In this document: positions 7,450 to 16,294 of the stretch, piece after piece
Layout of the letters: every line of letters starts with the position of its first letter
Numbering within the stretch: the first letter of the stretch is position 1
Source of the DNA: a bacterium D16-34
GTDB taxonomy: Bacteria > Actinomycetota > Coriobacteriia > Coriobacteriales > Eggerthellaceae
DNA: 64,000 nucleotides
Direction: 5' to 3'
Assembly (NCBI GenBank): GCA_003612515.1
Contig: RAZB01000002.1
Coordinates: 224,967-288,966, forward strand
The notes under the pieces: generated by a model
Told to the model about the DNA's origin: nothing
The model's database searches: none
The model's input: the letters and a program-made list of their open reading frames with translations, nothing else
Made by a program: the position numbers and the translations under genes

Positions 7450-10063
7450 GATGCTCACCCCCAAGAGACGAAGTATCAACATCTGGCAGTTTTCTTACCG
7501 CGTCAGTAATTGAGTTTTTACTATTTGCAAGCTTAATAAGTTCATCTTGGGATAACTCATCAAGCTGTAATTGCTTTTTGATGCTGTATAACTTGCTCTC
7601 CATAATGATTACGCACACAAAAACGATAATCATCCAGAGGAGAATCCCAGTAAGAATCCAAACTTTCTCCGCCGGCGTTAGCGCAAAGACCACCATCAAG
7701 GCAACCGGTACCGCAAACCCTGCAATAGTGGCACCTTTAATAAACTTTGGTCGCAGGTTTTGTAGCGTCTCATAGCGCTTTTCGAGTGAAAGCTTATAGT
7801 CAAGCGGATGTGCTAATGCCTCTAAAATGTGCGCTCTTGAATAGCCATTACGCGGCACCGAGACTTCTTCGCCATTGAATATGCCGCTTTGAGCAACTTG
7901 TTGAGCAGCCATGTAATTTGCGCTTGCCAACAGCGGTCGAATCTTGAGTCCCAAGATCAAGAATATTACGAAAAACACGAGCAACATGGCGACATCTTGG
8001 AAGTAGTTTGTGCCATAAAAACCACAAATTGACTCACGCATGGCGCTGATACCGTAGGTGAACGGGAAAAATGGATATACCGCCTGGAAAAAGCTTGAGG
8101 TCATCTCGATAGGATACAAGCCTGTTGCACCTGGTATTTGAGCAAAGACGAGCACGATGCATATACCTTTGCCAATATGTTGCAAGGTCAAAGACAAGGC
8201 GAAAATGATAGACATGTAAGACATAGACGAAATTGCCGCAGCTACAAAAAGCGCTGGTGCATTCATAGTTTGTACACCTATCGCCATTACCCCAGCACAA
8301 CAAATAATTGCCTGGATAATTGCGAGGAATTCAAAGAACAAAAAACGAGCCATATAAGCTTGCGTATAAGTAATGTCAGGAAAACCTTCTTCGTCCACCT
8401 CTTGTCGCATAATAACGATCAGCATAATGGCGCCAATCCAAAACGTTAGATTCATAAACAACGGCGCCATTGCAGAACCGTAAGCGTTCAGTGGATACAG
8501 TGATTCAGTTACCACCCTTGTGGGAGCACCCATAAAGTCTGAAATCTGTTCAGCATTAAGGCCATCTTCGCCTAATAGGTCTTTAAAAATATCAATGTTT
8601 TGTAGCGTCGACACATCTCCGGCTATAGTGGCGAGCTCGCTATCAACGCCATCAAACAGCTCAGATGTCTGATCCACGATCCCACTCGCTGATGAAAGCG
8701 TCTCCGAAAGCTCAGATAACGCGCCTTTTGTCTGAGAAACGAGCGTGGTCTGCGATGACAAAACGCCTTGTAAGGTAGCAGCAGCACTAGAAACACTATC
8801 AAGTGAAGTTTGAAGCTGTGGAATATATTGCGTATAAAGTGAATCAGAGGCTGTTTGTACCGAATCGAATGCATTATTGGTGGCCTCATCTAGAGACGCG
8901 ACAATGCCTGAGAGTGTCTCAAGGGAAGCATCCATCTCCGTGCCGGTGTTTTTTATGCCACCAACTGCTTCTTGCGCCCTAGTAACACCAGCACCAAGTT
9001 CATCTGCGATTGTTTGCAGCCTTGTCTTCACCTCTGCAAGTTCAGGTATATTTTCGTCTTCCGGGATCTCAGCAATAAGCTCGTTGAGGTGATCTATCAC
9101 TCCCTGCTCTTGCTCAACAATAGTTGCAGCATTATCCACAACACCGCTTATGTCATCTTTTGCAAGCGTAATTGAGTTTGAAGCTTTTCCCGTAGCGTCT
9201 TTTGTAGCCTGGGCAGCTTGTTCTGCATCAAGTAAAACATCACTCACCAGTGGCATTGAAGAAGCAGAAAAGGTTGAAAGCGATGACTTAACCTGCGCGC
9301 AATTTGCTTGAATGTCGTCCAAAAAATGACTAGCTTCATCAATTTGAGTGGTAGCTTCGTCAAGCGCGCTTTGAGCATCTTGTACCTTTTCAGCTGCTTC
9401 TTGGGCGGCATTTGACACCGACTCAAAAGATGTTTTAGTTTCGCTTACTGCAGATTGCGCATCAGTTATTCGCTGTAAAGCAACCGAAACATGAGAATCA
9501 ATTTCAGTTTGAGTGTCAGACAGCGCGTTATCAACTGCCTCAGTAATAGCATCTGTTACCGTTGATACAAACGTTGCATTGATAGTTTCTTCAAGCGTTG
9601 TTGCCCCAACATCGGTAATTTTTGGTGAAACAGGACCTGTTTTTTCGTTTACGTAATAAGTAATCTCTGGCTGGGTAAACGACCCTTCGGTTATAGTCAA
9701 AAGGTCAGAGGTAAAGCTTTCTGGGATAACAAAAGCAGCATAGCATTGCCCCGCTTCAAGCTGATCCATCGCGTCGTCGTAACTTGTAATTACCCAATCG
9801 AGTTGGTCATTTTCTTCAAGCTTTTCAACGATCATGTCTCCTACATGGAGTTCACCTGTTATGTCAGATGAGCCACCTTCGTCGAGATTCGCAACACAAA
9901 CTCTCAGCTCAGAGGTGTTGTCATACGGATTCCAAAATCCGATCACGTTGTACCAGGTATAAAGCGAAGGTAATATGAGCAACGCGCCAATTACGACTAA
10001 AGCCTGGGGCACCTTTAACAATCGAACAATGTCGCGCTTAATAACGCGAAATACTGTCGCCAT
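7442..10063 (-). CDS. YhgE/Pip domain membrane protein (first of a tandem pair)
   Basis: An 873-residue relative of the next gene with the same plan. A membrane segment near residues 20-37 with LPSLYTWYNVIGFWNPYDN and VANLDEG is followed by a large Ala/Ser/Thr/Gln-rich coiled-coil exterior domain (about 150-540) and six C-terminal membrane spans. It differs from its partner by an extra C-terminal block of about 140 residues with two more hydrophobic segments and a charged cytoplasmic tail. The two proteins probably form a heteromeric membrane complex, as the coupled genes suggest. Family membership is clear and function is not. A GGAGG lies just upstream of the ATG at 10063. Confidence 0.85.
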   Translation of the reverse strand: MATVFRVIKRDIVRLLKVPQALVVIGALLILPSLYTWYNVIGFWNPYDNTSELRVCVANLDEGGSSDITGELHVGDMIVEKLEENDQLDWVITSYDDAMDQLEAGQCYAAFVIPESFTSDLLTITEGSFTQPEITYYVNEKTGPVSPKITDVGATTLEETINATFVSTVTDAITEAVDNALSDTQTEIDSHVSVALQRITDAQSAVSETKTSFESVSNAAQEAAEKVQDAQSALDEATTQIDEASHFLDDIQANCAQVKSSLSTFSASSMPLVSDVLLDAEQAAQATKDATGKASNSITLAKDDISGVVDNAATIVEQEQGVIDHLNELIAEIPEDENIPELAEVKTRLQTIADELGAGVTRAQEAVGGIKNTGTEMDASLETLSGIVASLDEATNNAFDSVQTASDSLYTQYIPQLQTSLDSVSSAAATLQGVLSSQTTLVSQTKGALSELSETLSSASGIVDQTSELFDGVDSELATIAGDVSTLQNIDIFKDLLGEDGLNAEQISDFMGAPTRVVTESLYPLNAYGSAMAPLFMNLTFWIGAIMLIVIMRQEVDEEGFPDITYTQAYMARFLFFEFLAIIQAIICCAGVMAIGVQTMNAPALFVAAAISSMSYMSIIFALSLTLQHIGKGICIVLVFAQIPGATGLYPIEMTSSFFQAVYPFFPFTYGISAMRESICGFYGTNYFQDVAMLLVFFVIFLILGLKIRPLLASANYMAAQQVAQSGIFNGEEVSVPRNGYSRAHILEALAHPLDYKLSLEKRYETLQNLRPKFIKGATIAGFAVPVALMVVFALTPAEKVWILTGILLWMIIVFVCVIIMESKLYSIKKQLQLDELSQDELIKLANSKNSITDAVRKLPDVDTSSLGGEHHA

Positions 10064-10224
10064 TGCAGTGCCATCCTCCTAAACGACTCCTACCATTAAC
10101 TATCTAAAAGACAGTTCGTAAAAATTAGTTCATCAATGATATAACAATCTCTATTATCACTAACGAGCGATCTTGTGAAAGTTGCGATATACTTCGTTGA
10201 CGAAACAATACCTAAGGAGGATCT

Positions 10225-10644
10225 ATGATCAAGGAAATTGTGAAAGACGATGCACTTCTTTCGCAACCATGCGAAAAAGCTACCGAGCAAGATGCTGAAT
10301 TGGTAGCTGATTTGCTTGAAACCCTTGCCGCTAATGACGAAGCAGCTGCACTTTCAGCTAACCAGATTGGCTCAACAAAAGCCGTTGTGGTGTATCTTGA
10401 CGACAACGAACAACCACGCGTCATGTTCAACCCGGTGCTCAAGCAAGCGCTTCATCCGTACAAAGCGGTAGAGGCCTGTCTTTCACATGATGGCGAAGTT
10501 GAAGTTAAGCGCTTCGCCTGGATCAATGTCTCCTACGATGAGCTTGTCGACGGCAAATTGGTTCCCAAAAAGATCAAATTGCAAGGCTGGACTGCACAAC
10601 TTGTGCAGCACATGATTGATCATTGCAAAGGCAAAACCATCTAA
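10225..10644 (+). CDS. Peptide-deformylase-like protein lacking the catalytic Glu
   Basis: A 139-residue protein with the peptide deformylase fold motifs in order: SANQIG (Gln47, motif 1), EACLSHDGE (Cys85 metal ligand, motif 2) and QHMIDH (His129 and His133 metal ligands, motif 3). In true deformylases motif 3 reads QHExDH, and the Glu is the general base/acid of deformylation; here it is Met130. The metal site is therefore complete but the key residue is gone. It may be an inactive or retargeted paralogue, with the housekeeping deformylase elsewhere. It is also shorter than typical deformylases (about 150-190). The start is firm: AAGGAGG at 10214-10220 before ATG 10225. Single gene, ending in a strong hairpin. 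Confidence 0.8.
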   Translation: MIKEIVKDDALLSQPCEKATEQDAELVADLLETLAANDEAAALSANQIGSTKAVVVYLDDNEQPRVMFNPVLKQALHPYKAVEACLSHDGEVEVKRFAWINVSYDELVDGKLVPKKIKLQGWTAQLVQHMIDHCKGKTI

Positions 10645-10673
10645 GCTCAGCATCAACAATCATTCCGAAACAT

Positions 10674-10713
10674 AAGAAACGCGCTTCTTCTGTTGAGAAC
10701 AAGCGCGTTTCTT
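10674..10713. terminator. Bidirectional terminator between the deformylase-like and DJ-1 genes
   Basis: Perfect 13-base arms, AAGAAACGCGCTT (10674-10686) and AAGCGCGTTTCTT (10701-10713), lie between the ends of two convergent genes, so the hairpin can serve both. Confidence 0.8.
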
Positions 10714-10725
10714 ATTACCTGCTCC

Positions 10726-11280
10726 CTACTTATAAAGCATGCTCTTTGCAACGGTTTCGGATTCTGCCTTACCACAAAGCGCCTCAAGCAGTGCCAAGCC
10801 GAAAGGCAAAGCTGATGCTGGACCGTTTGCAGTGATGAGATTATCATCCACAACAACACCCCTATCAGCCACGTAGGTTCCTTCTGGCAGCACATCTTCA
10901 CACCCCGGATAACACGTGGCCTTACGTCCAATTAACAATCTGCAATCGGCAAGTACCATAGGACCTGCGCAAATAGCAGCGACTAGTTTATCTGCCTGCA
11001 TAAATGAAGTCAGCGCTTCTCTTACGGTCTCATTTTTCATGATGTTTTCAACGCCAACAGAACCACCTGGCACAATGATCATGTCGCAGTCGTCAAGGTT
11101 GATCTCCTCAAGCAACATATCTGCATGAAATGCAATATTATGTGCAGAAATCACCTCTGCGCCACCCATGATGGACACCAGCGCGACCTCTACTCCACCA
11201 CGACGTAAAACATCAGTAGGAGCAACAACCTCTAATGGTTCAAAACCGTCCGCTAAAATGACCGCTGCAAGCTTAGCCAT
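10726..11280 (-). CDS. DJ-1/PfpI family protein (glutamine-amidotransferase-like fold)
   Basis: A 184-residue DJ-1/ThiJ/PfpI protein. It has the family start MAKLAAVILADGFEPLE with the conserved Glu15, and the nucleophile elbow AAICAGP with the reactive Cys104. Members include the DJ-1 redox/glyoxalase-type proteins and YajL-like protein repair proteins; the oxidisable Cys is the shared feature. The ATG at 11280 is preceded by GGAAGGTGA; an upstream in-frame ATG at 11331 would add a non-conserved 17 residues. It is a single cytoplasmic gene, divergent from the PurF homologue. The family is certain; the exact activity (chaperone, deglycase or glyoxalase) is open. Confidence 0.88.
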   Translation of the reverse strand: MAKLAAVILADGFEPLEVVAPTDVLRRGGVEVALVSIMGGAEVISAHNIAFHADMLLEEINLDDCDMIIVPGGSVGVENIMKNETVREALTSFMQADKLVAAICAGPMVLADCRLLIGRKATCYPGCEDVLPEGTYVADRGVVVDDNLITANGPASALPFGLALLEALCGKAESETVAKSMLYK

Positions 11281-11514
11281 AAATATCACCTTCCCGGATT
11301 TGCGTTTTAACCTTGCATTATTGTCCCACACTACATAATCTTTGCCGATGCGTTGAGGTATTTACTTACCAAAGTGTTTCTCTTTTGTTGGCAGTCAAAA
11401 TAATATGTACATTACCCATACTTAACGCAACGTTAACAACATAGGCACGTATACTTCGCCTATACTTTGAATGTAAGAACAAATACTTCGTTTGACGAAA
11501 GGCAGTAGGTTGCT

Positions 11515-12939
11515 ATGGGTGGATTTTTTGGTGCAGCTTCTAATCGCGATGTAGTATTAGATGTGTTTTTTGGTGTTGACTATCATTCTCATCTAGGAAC
11601 CCGTCGCGCAGGTATGATTTTCTGCGATCAAGAAACCGGATTTCAACGAGAGATTCATTCTATTGAAAACGTGCCGTTTCGAACACGCTTTGAAGATGAC
11701 CTTCCAGGATTTCATGGCACAAGCGGCATTGGCTGCATAAGTGACACCGACCCACAACCCCTTTTAGTGCGCTCACATTTAGGTACGTTTGGCATTACCA
11801 CAGTCGGCGCCATTAACAACGCCGATGAGTTGGTTGACGAATTTTTCGCCGAAGGTGAAAAACAATTTATGGCTATGAGCTCCGGAAAGGTTAATTCAAC
11901 TGAGTTAGTTGCCGCCCTTATCAACCAAAAAGATGACTTCGTATCAGGCATTAAATATGCTCAAGAGCGCATTGAAGGTTCGCTGACACTGCTCATCCTT
12001 AACGCCGATGGCTCTATCATTGCCGCCCGAGATGCCATGGGCAGACTTCCTGTACTCCTTGGCAAAGACGCAGACGGTTATTGCATTGCCTTTGAAAGCT
12101 TTGCTTACCACAAGCTCGGTTATGTTGATGCTTACGAACTTGGACCGGGCGAAATTGTCAAAGTGTCCGCTGATGGATTTACCACCTTGGCTCCTGCTGG
12201 CGATAAGATGAAAATCTGCGCGTTCTTGTGGGTTTACTATGGCTACCCCAACTCAAATTACGAGAACGTAAACGTTGAAGTTATGCGCTACAGAAACGGT
12301 GCGATAATGGCGCGCGACGAAGCCGCTCGGGGAACGCTTCCTGAGGTAGATTATGTTGCCGGTGTTCCTGACTCAGGCATCCCCCATGCAATTGGCTTTT
12401 CTACCGAGTCGAAAATGCCATTTGGACGCCCGTTTATCAAGTACACACCCACGTGGCCTCGCTCATTTATGCCAAGCAACCAAGACATCCGCAACCGTGT
12501 AGCAAAAATGAAACAAATCCCTGTCCCAGAACTCATTTCGGGCAAACGCTTGCTTTTTGTCGACGACTCTATCGTTCGTGGCACCCAATTAGGTGAAACG
12601 GTAAACTTCCTCTATGACAGCGGCGCTGCTGAAGTTCATATGCGCTCAGCATGTCCTCCTATTATGTTTAGCTGCAAGTATTTAAGCTTCTCAAGTTCTA
12701 AATCTGACATGGAGCTCATTGCGCGTCGTACCATTCAAAAGCTTGAAGGTGACGAAGGCCAGCTACACTTAGACGAATATGCTGATGCAACAACCGAGCG
12801 AGGCGCATGTATGCTTCGCACTATTTGCGAAGAGCTTGGGTTTGAATCACTAAGCTACCAATCCTTACAAGGAATGCTTGACGCTATTGGCATTGATCCT
12901 GAAAAAGTATGCACCTATTGTTGGAATGGTAAAGAGTAG
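11515..12939 (+). CDS. Amidophosphoribosyltransferase (PurF) homologue without the N-terminal Cys
   Basis: Real PurF makes 5-phosphoribosylamine from PRPP and glutamine, using Cys as the N-terminal nucleophile of its glutaminase domain. This 474-residue protein aligns along both halves. The Ntn-type N-terminus contains HSHLGTRRAG. The phosphoribosyltransferase domain contains VAGVPDSGIP and the PRPP-binding loop LLFVDDSIVRGT at about residues 345-356, then CPPIMFSCKYLSFS. But the chain starts MGGFFGA where PurF has MCGI(V/F)G, so residue 2 is Gly and the glutaminase nucleophile is missing. Paralogues with this MGGFFG start are known in other anaerobes and are usually labelled PurF. It may use ammonia or a separate glutaminase, or do another PRPP reaction. 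Start ATG follows a weak AAAGG. Confidence 0.85.
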   Translation: MGGFFGAASNRDVVLDVFFGVDYHSHLGTRRAGMIFCDQETGFQREIHSIENVPFRTRFEDDLPGFHGTSGIGCISDTDPQPLLVRSHLGTFGITTVGAINNADELVDEFFAEGEKQFMAMSSGKVNSTELVAALINQKDDFVSGIKYAQERIEGSLTLLILNADGSIIAARDAMGRLPVLLGKDADGYCIAFESFAYHKLGYVDAYELGPGEIVKVSADGFTTLAPAGDKMKICAFLWVYYGYPNSNYENVNVEVMRYRNGAIMARDEAARGTLPEVDYVAGVPDSGIPHAIGFSTESKMPFGRPFIKYTPTWPRSFMPSNQDIRNRVAKMKQIPVPELISGKRLLFVDDSIVRGTQLGETVNFLYDSGAAEVHMRSACPPIMFSCKYLSFSSSKSDMELIARRTIQKLEGDEGQLHLDEYADATTERGACMLRTICEELGFESLSYQSLQGMLDAIGIDPEKVCTYCWNGKE

Positions 12940-12941
12940 CT

Positions 12942-14276
12942 TTACTGAACTTGCTTTCTTTTTGAGCGAGACACAACTACGCCAACAATAACTGCAACGA
13001 TCGCAGGTATTACCCATGCAAATCCCGTATCCGCAAATGGCAAGAGATCCGTTGGCAACCACAGCATTGGCACTAAAACATCGCGAAGAGCGACACAAAC
13101 GCTAATTGCTGCGGTTGTCAACACAGCGCAAGGCCAAACAAACCGAGCTTTATCTGCCGGTGTGTGGAATATACCTAAGATCACCAAAACAATAGCTGGC
13201 GGATAGAGCGCATCCAAAAACGGAATTGAGAACTTCAAAATAGCATCAAGCCCTATGAGAGAAACCAAGCAGCTAAATGATGCAAAAATTGCTGCCCACA
13301 CAGCAAGTGGGATCTTCGGGCACACTTCGTTAAAGTACTCTGAGCAGCAGGTAACCAATGCGGTTGAAACATTGAGCGTTGCAATGATGAAAATCGCAGC
13401 GATAAGCACTGATCCTGCAGGTCCAAAATGAATTTCTGCCGTAGCTGCCAAAACGGTAGCGCCATTTGTTGCATCAGGTAACGTAGTTGCCATAGTTACT
13501 CCGACAATACCGAGCGCAACATAAATAACACCCATCAAAAAGCCACCTATAAGACCTGCGCCAGAAATAGCTGCCACCGTCTTAGCGGGGGTATCGGCGC
13601 CTGCTTCGCGAGCGTTGACCGCAACTACAATGCCATAGCACAAAGCAGCAAGAAGATCAGTTGTCTGATAGCCATTCAAAAAACCTTCTACCAACGCATT
13701 GTCGTTATAGGGGCTCACGGGAGCTTGAGCTGTTCCGATCGGTTCGAACATCGCAGATCCTACAAGCAAAATAATAAGGACAATGAGCAGCGGCGCACTA
13801 AACCTACCCATGATCTTACTGAGCAGACCTGGATGTAGCGCCAGCAGAAATGCAATCCCAAAAAAGATAATGGAAAACACTACCGCTGCTATCTCAGCAG
13901 AGATGGGTAAGTTTTCAGGCAAAAGCGGTCGCACCATTTCAAATGAGGTGGACGCACTACGAGGTATTGCCAAAAAAGGTCCCACGGTCAAATAAACCAA
14001 AGCCACAAATATCGCAGCAAAGACAGGATGCACGCGCGCAGCTAATTCGCGAATACCGCCACAAAGTGCAAGCGCAATAACCGCCAATACCGGAAGACCA
14101 ATTCCAGCAAGCAAAAAACCAACCATAGCTGGCGTATATGATGTTCCTGATTGCAAACCTAAAAGCGGCGGGAGGATCAAATTGCCCGCGCCAAAGAACA
14201 TAGAAAACAGCATGCCGCCTATGGCAAGCATTTGTGATGGTCTTAGGCCAGATCGAAATCTTTGTGGTATACCCAC
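12942..14276 (-). CDS. brnQ: Branched-chain amino acid transporter, LIVCS family
   Basis: A 444-residue membrane protein with about 12 spans and the LIVCS family start GGMLFSMFFGAGNLILPP. These carriers import Leu, Ile and Val with Na+ or H+. I begin at the GTG at 14276 because AAGGAGG sits 9 bases upstream and the resulting length matches the family; the frame stays open upstream to an ATG at 14402, which would add an unlikely 42 residues. Its stop is 2 bases from the convergent PurF-like stop, with no room for a terminator between. It fits functionally with the ilv/leu biosynthesis cluster at 32-41 kb, but I see no shared regulatory site. Confidence 0.9.
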   Translation of the reverse strand: MGIPQRFRSGLRPSQMLAIGGMLFSMFFGAGNLILPPLLGLQSGTSYTPAMVGFLLAGIGLPVLAVIALALCGGIRELAARVHPVFAAIFVALVYLTVGPFLAIPRSASTSFEMVRPLLPENLPISAEIAAVVFSIIFFGIAFLLALHPGLLSKIMGRFSAPLLIVLIILLVGSAMFEPIGTAQAPVSPYNDNALVEGFLNGYQTTDLLAALCYGIVVAVNAREAGADTPAKTVAAISGAGLIGGFLMGVIYVALGIVGVTMATTLPDATNGATVLAATAEIHFGPAGSVLIAAIFIIATLNVSTALVTCCSEYFNEVCPKIPLAVWAAIFASFSCLVSLIGLDAILKFSIPFLDALYPPAIVLVILGIFHTPADKARFVWPCAVLTTAAISVCVALRDVLVPMLWLPTDLLPFADTGFAWVIPAIVAVIVGVVVSRSKRKQVQ

Positions 14277-14540
14277 GATGCCTAACCTCCTTGTAGCTAT
14301 TCGGTAACTTAGTGTTGATGCTATCACTGCATTACATTTCTGCTTGTGAGCGCAATAAAGCGAAAAAGAACCGTGACATGGGTGCAAGCGTTTTGTTATC
14401 AAATGATGAGTGGATGCCTATCTGTTACAAGCTTGCAATTGAGCCTCCACCTACAAAGATCGTCGTTGTGCAAAGATTAATCTAGTCAAAACTGGTTATA
14501 CACCTCCACTATTCACTCCCAACAAAAAAGGAGTACGCTG

Positions 14541-15416
14541 ATGAACACTCAAAACAACACAGACACACTCACGCCACACGCAGGAAAGCCTGCTACCCCC
14601 GCCCCCATTGAGGGGTTTATTGATTTTGGGCACCTTAGCTTTGATCATCTTCATAACACGCGCGATTTAGGCGGTCTTCGCACAACGAGTGGCAAGCAGC
14701 TCAAAATGAATCGCTTGATTAGATCGGGAGATTTGCATGCGGCAACCGAGGCTGATATCGCAAAACTAACTAAAGAACTTAATGTAGAGCGCGTCATAGA
14801 TTTTCGCACCGACGCAGAACGCAATCATCTTCCTGATCCCACCAATAAAATGAGCTCAGTTATGTTTTATGATTTGCCCGTAATTCAGATGACAACACTT
14901 GGAATCACGCATGAAAACACCTTGAGCCAAGATATAGAATTTTTAGAAAAGTATCAAAAAGATCCGTTTGCTCTTATTGGAGGCGTGTATCCAACTGCCT
15001 TATTGGGTAGCGAAGGAAAACGTGCCTATGGCAATTTCTTAGACATTTTGCTCAACGCAGAGACAGGCGCAACCCTTTGGCATTGCACCGAAGGAAAAGA
15101 CCGAGCTGGATTGGGTTCGGTATTGGTTGAATATGCACTCGGTGTAAGCAAAGACGACATTTACAAAGACTATTTGGCAACTAATTTATTCGTGCGAAAC
15201 CATCTAGATCACTTTGCAGACGCTATAGAAGTTCACCACCTCGCAAAACACCTCGATGCAGATATTGATGCCCTTTACTATGCATATACGAGCTATTTAG
15301 ATGGCGCATTTGAAGCGGTTGAGCAAGCTTACGGATCAATGGACACCTACCTTACCGAAGCTCTTCATTTCGGCGAAGGCAAGCGCGAAAAACTCCAGGA
15401 GCTTTATTTGATTTAA
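14541..15416 (+). CDS. Tyrosine-protein phosphatase (Y_phosphatase3 type)
   Basis: A 291-residue cytoplasmic phosphatase of the bacterial/fungal tyrosine phosphatase class that also acts on phosphoinositides. The N-terminal HNTRDLGG motif (38-45) precedes RSGDLH and VIDFRTDAER. The catalytic loop HCTEGKDRAG (181-190) carries nucleophile Cys182 and Arg188, the CX5R signature. It has no signal peptide, and the Pro-rich first 25 residues look disordered. Strong AAGGAG upstream of ATG 14541 settles the start. It is monocistronic and convergent with the next gene. Targets are unknown. Confidence 0.88.
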   Translation: MNTQNNTDTLTPHAGKPATPAPIEGFIDFGHLSFDHLHNTRDLGGLRTTSGKQLKMNRLIRSGDLHAATEADIAKLTKELNVERVIDFRTDAERNHLPDPTNKMSSVMFYDLPVIQMTTLGITHENTLSQDIEFLEKYQKDPFALIGGVYPTALLGSEGKRAYGNFLDILLNAETGATLWHCTEGKDRAGLGSVLVEYALGVSKDDIYKDYLATNLFVRNHLDHFADAIEVHHLAKHLDADIDALYYAYTSYLDGAFEAVEQAYGSMDTYLTEALHFGEGKREKLQELYLI

Positions 15417-15458
15417 CGCTCTTGGACACCAATAATGATGTTATCCGCATAGATTGAG

Positions 15459-16262
15459 CTATCTATCTTTCCGGCGCTTCAAAACGACATACTCGTTGAG
15501 CAAACCCGACTTTCCATCTGCATAATAGCGATCAAGTACCGAAATAGATTCGCTTACAGATGATATGAGCAGGTCGATCTCTTCTCCACTAAACGAATGG
15601 CAATAGCGAAATTGTTCGGTATTGTTCTGCCAACCTAAAAGACGATCTTGTTTATCACTCATTGCTATATCAAGGCGCACTTCACCAATATCAGTTGTTT
15701 TTGCCGCCTTATGTGCAAGCTTTTCGTCTTCTAAAAAACGCCAAAACGACAAAGCGATAAGCCCACCTGGTTTAATAGCAGAAATCATCTCTTCTAAAAG
15801 CTGTTGGCGAAGAGCAACCGTAGGAAGGTGATGCATAAACCCAAAACATACTGCCACATCATAATGCGCATCATCTATCAGAGGTTTTCCTTTAGACAAG
15901 TTTGCAATTATGTCTTCGTGTTCAAAGGAGACAGTAATATGATCTGCCAGCTCTGGTATACATGAGGCTAAACTGTCGCAGGCATCAATACCATGTATGT
16001 GCCACGCCGACTCAGGAAATTGTTCAGACAAAAATCCTGCGAATCGAAAGTTTCCACAAGCTACATCAAGAACGAAACAGTGCGAAGTTATGCCTTCGTG
16101 CGATGTGGTTTCGTGTAAAACCTCGCTGAGATATGGCACGAGCTGAGTCCAACCCACCCAGCCTCGTTGTCGAGTTTGAGAAAAGGATGCTGCATTCTGC
16201 TCATAAAAAGCTTGTGTTGCACTTGTGAGTTGAGCGATTTGTTTGGCGTTGTAATTATCCAT
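15459..16262 (-). CDS. SAM methyltransferase resembling Trm9/ALKBH8 tRNA wobble methyltransferases
   Basis: A 267-residue class I methyltransferase. The SAM-binding motif LDVACGN is at 65-71. Several features beyond the generic fold match the eukaryotic Trm9/ALKBH8 family, which methylates cm5U34 of tRNA to mcm5U34: FSQTRQRGW (27-35), FMHHLPT (142-148), DRLLGW (206-211) and FRYCHSFSGEEIDLL (218-232), which parallel FS.TR..W, HHLST, D.LVPW and RYYHVF.EGEL in Trm9. The gene is divergent from elp3, the enzyme that makes the cm5U precursor; the two starts are 32 bases apart. This context supports the assignment. Sequence divergence is large, so a different substrate is possible. Confidence 0.7.
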   Translation of the reverse strand: MDNYNAKQIAQLTSATQAFYEQNAASFSQTRQRGWVGWTQLVPYLSEVLHETTSHEGITSHCFVLDVACGNFRFAGFLSEQFPESAWHIHGIDACDSLASCIPELADHITVSFEHEDIIANLSKGKPLIDDAHYDVAVCFGFMHHLPTVALRQQLLEEMISAIKPGGLIALSFWRFLEDEKLAHKAAKTTDIGEVRLDIAMSDKQDRLLGWQNNTEQFRYCHSFSGEEIDLLISSVSESISVLDRYYADGKSGLLNEYVVLKRRKDR

Positions 16263-16294
16263 GATTCTTATTGTACTTTATACTCTTACGCTAT

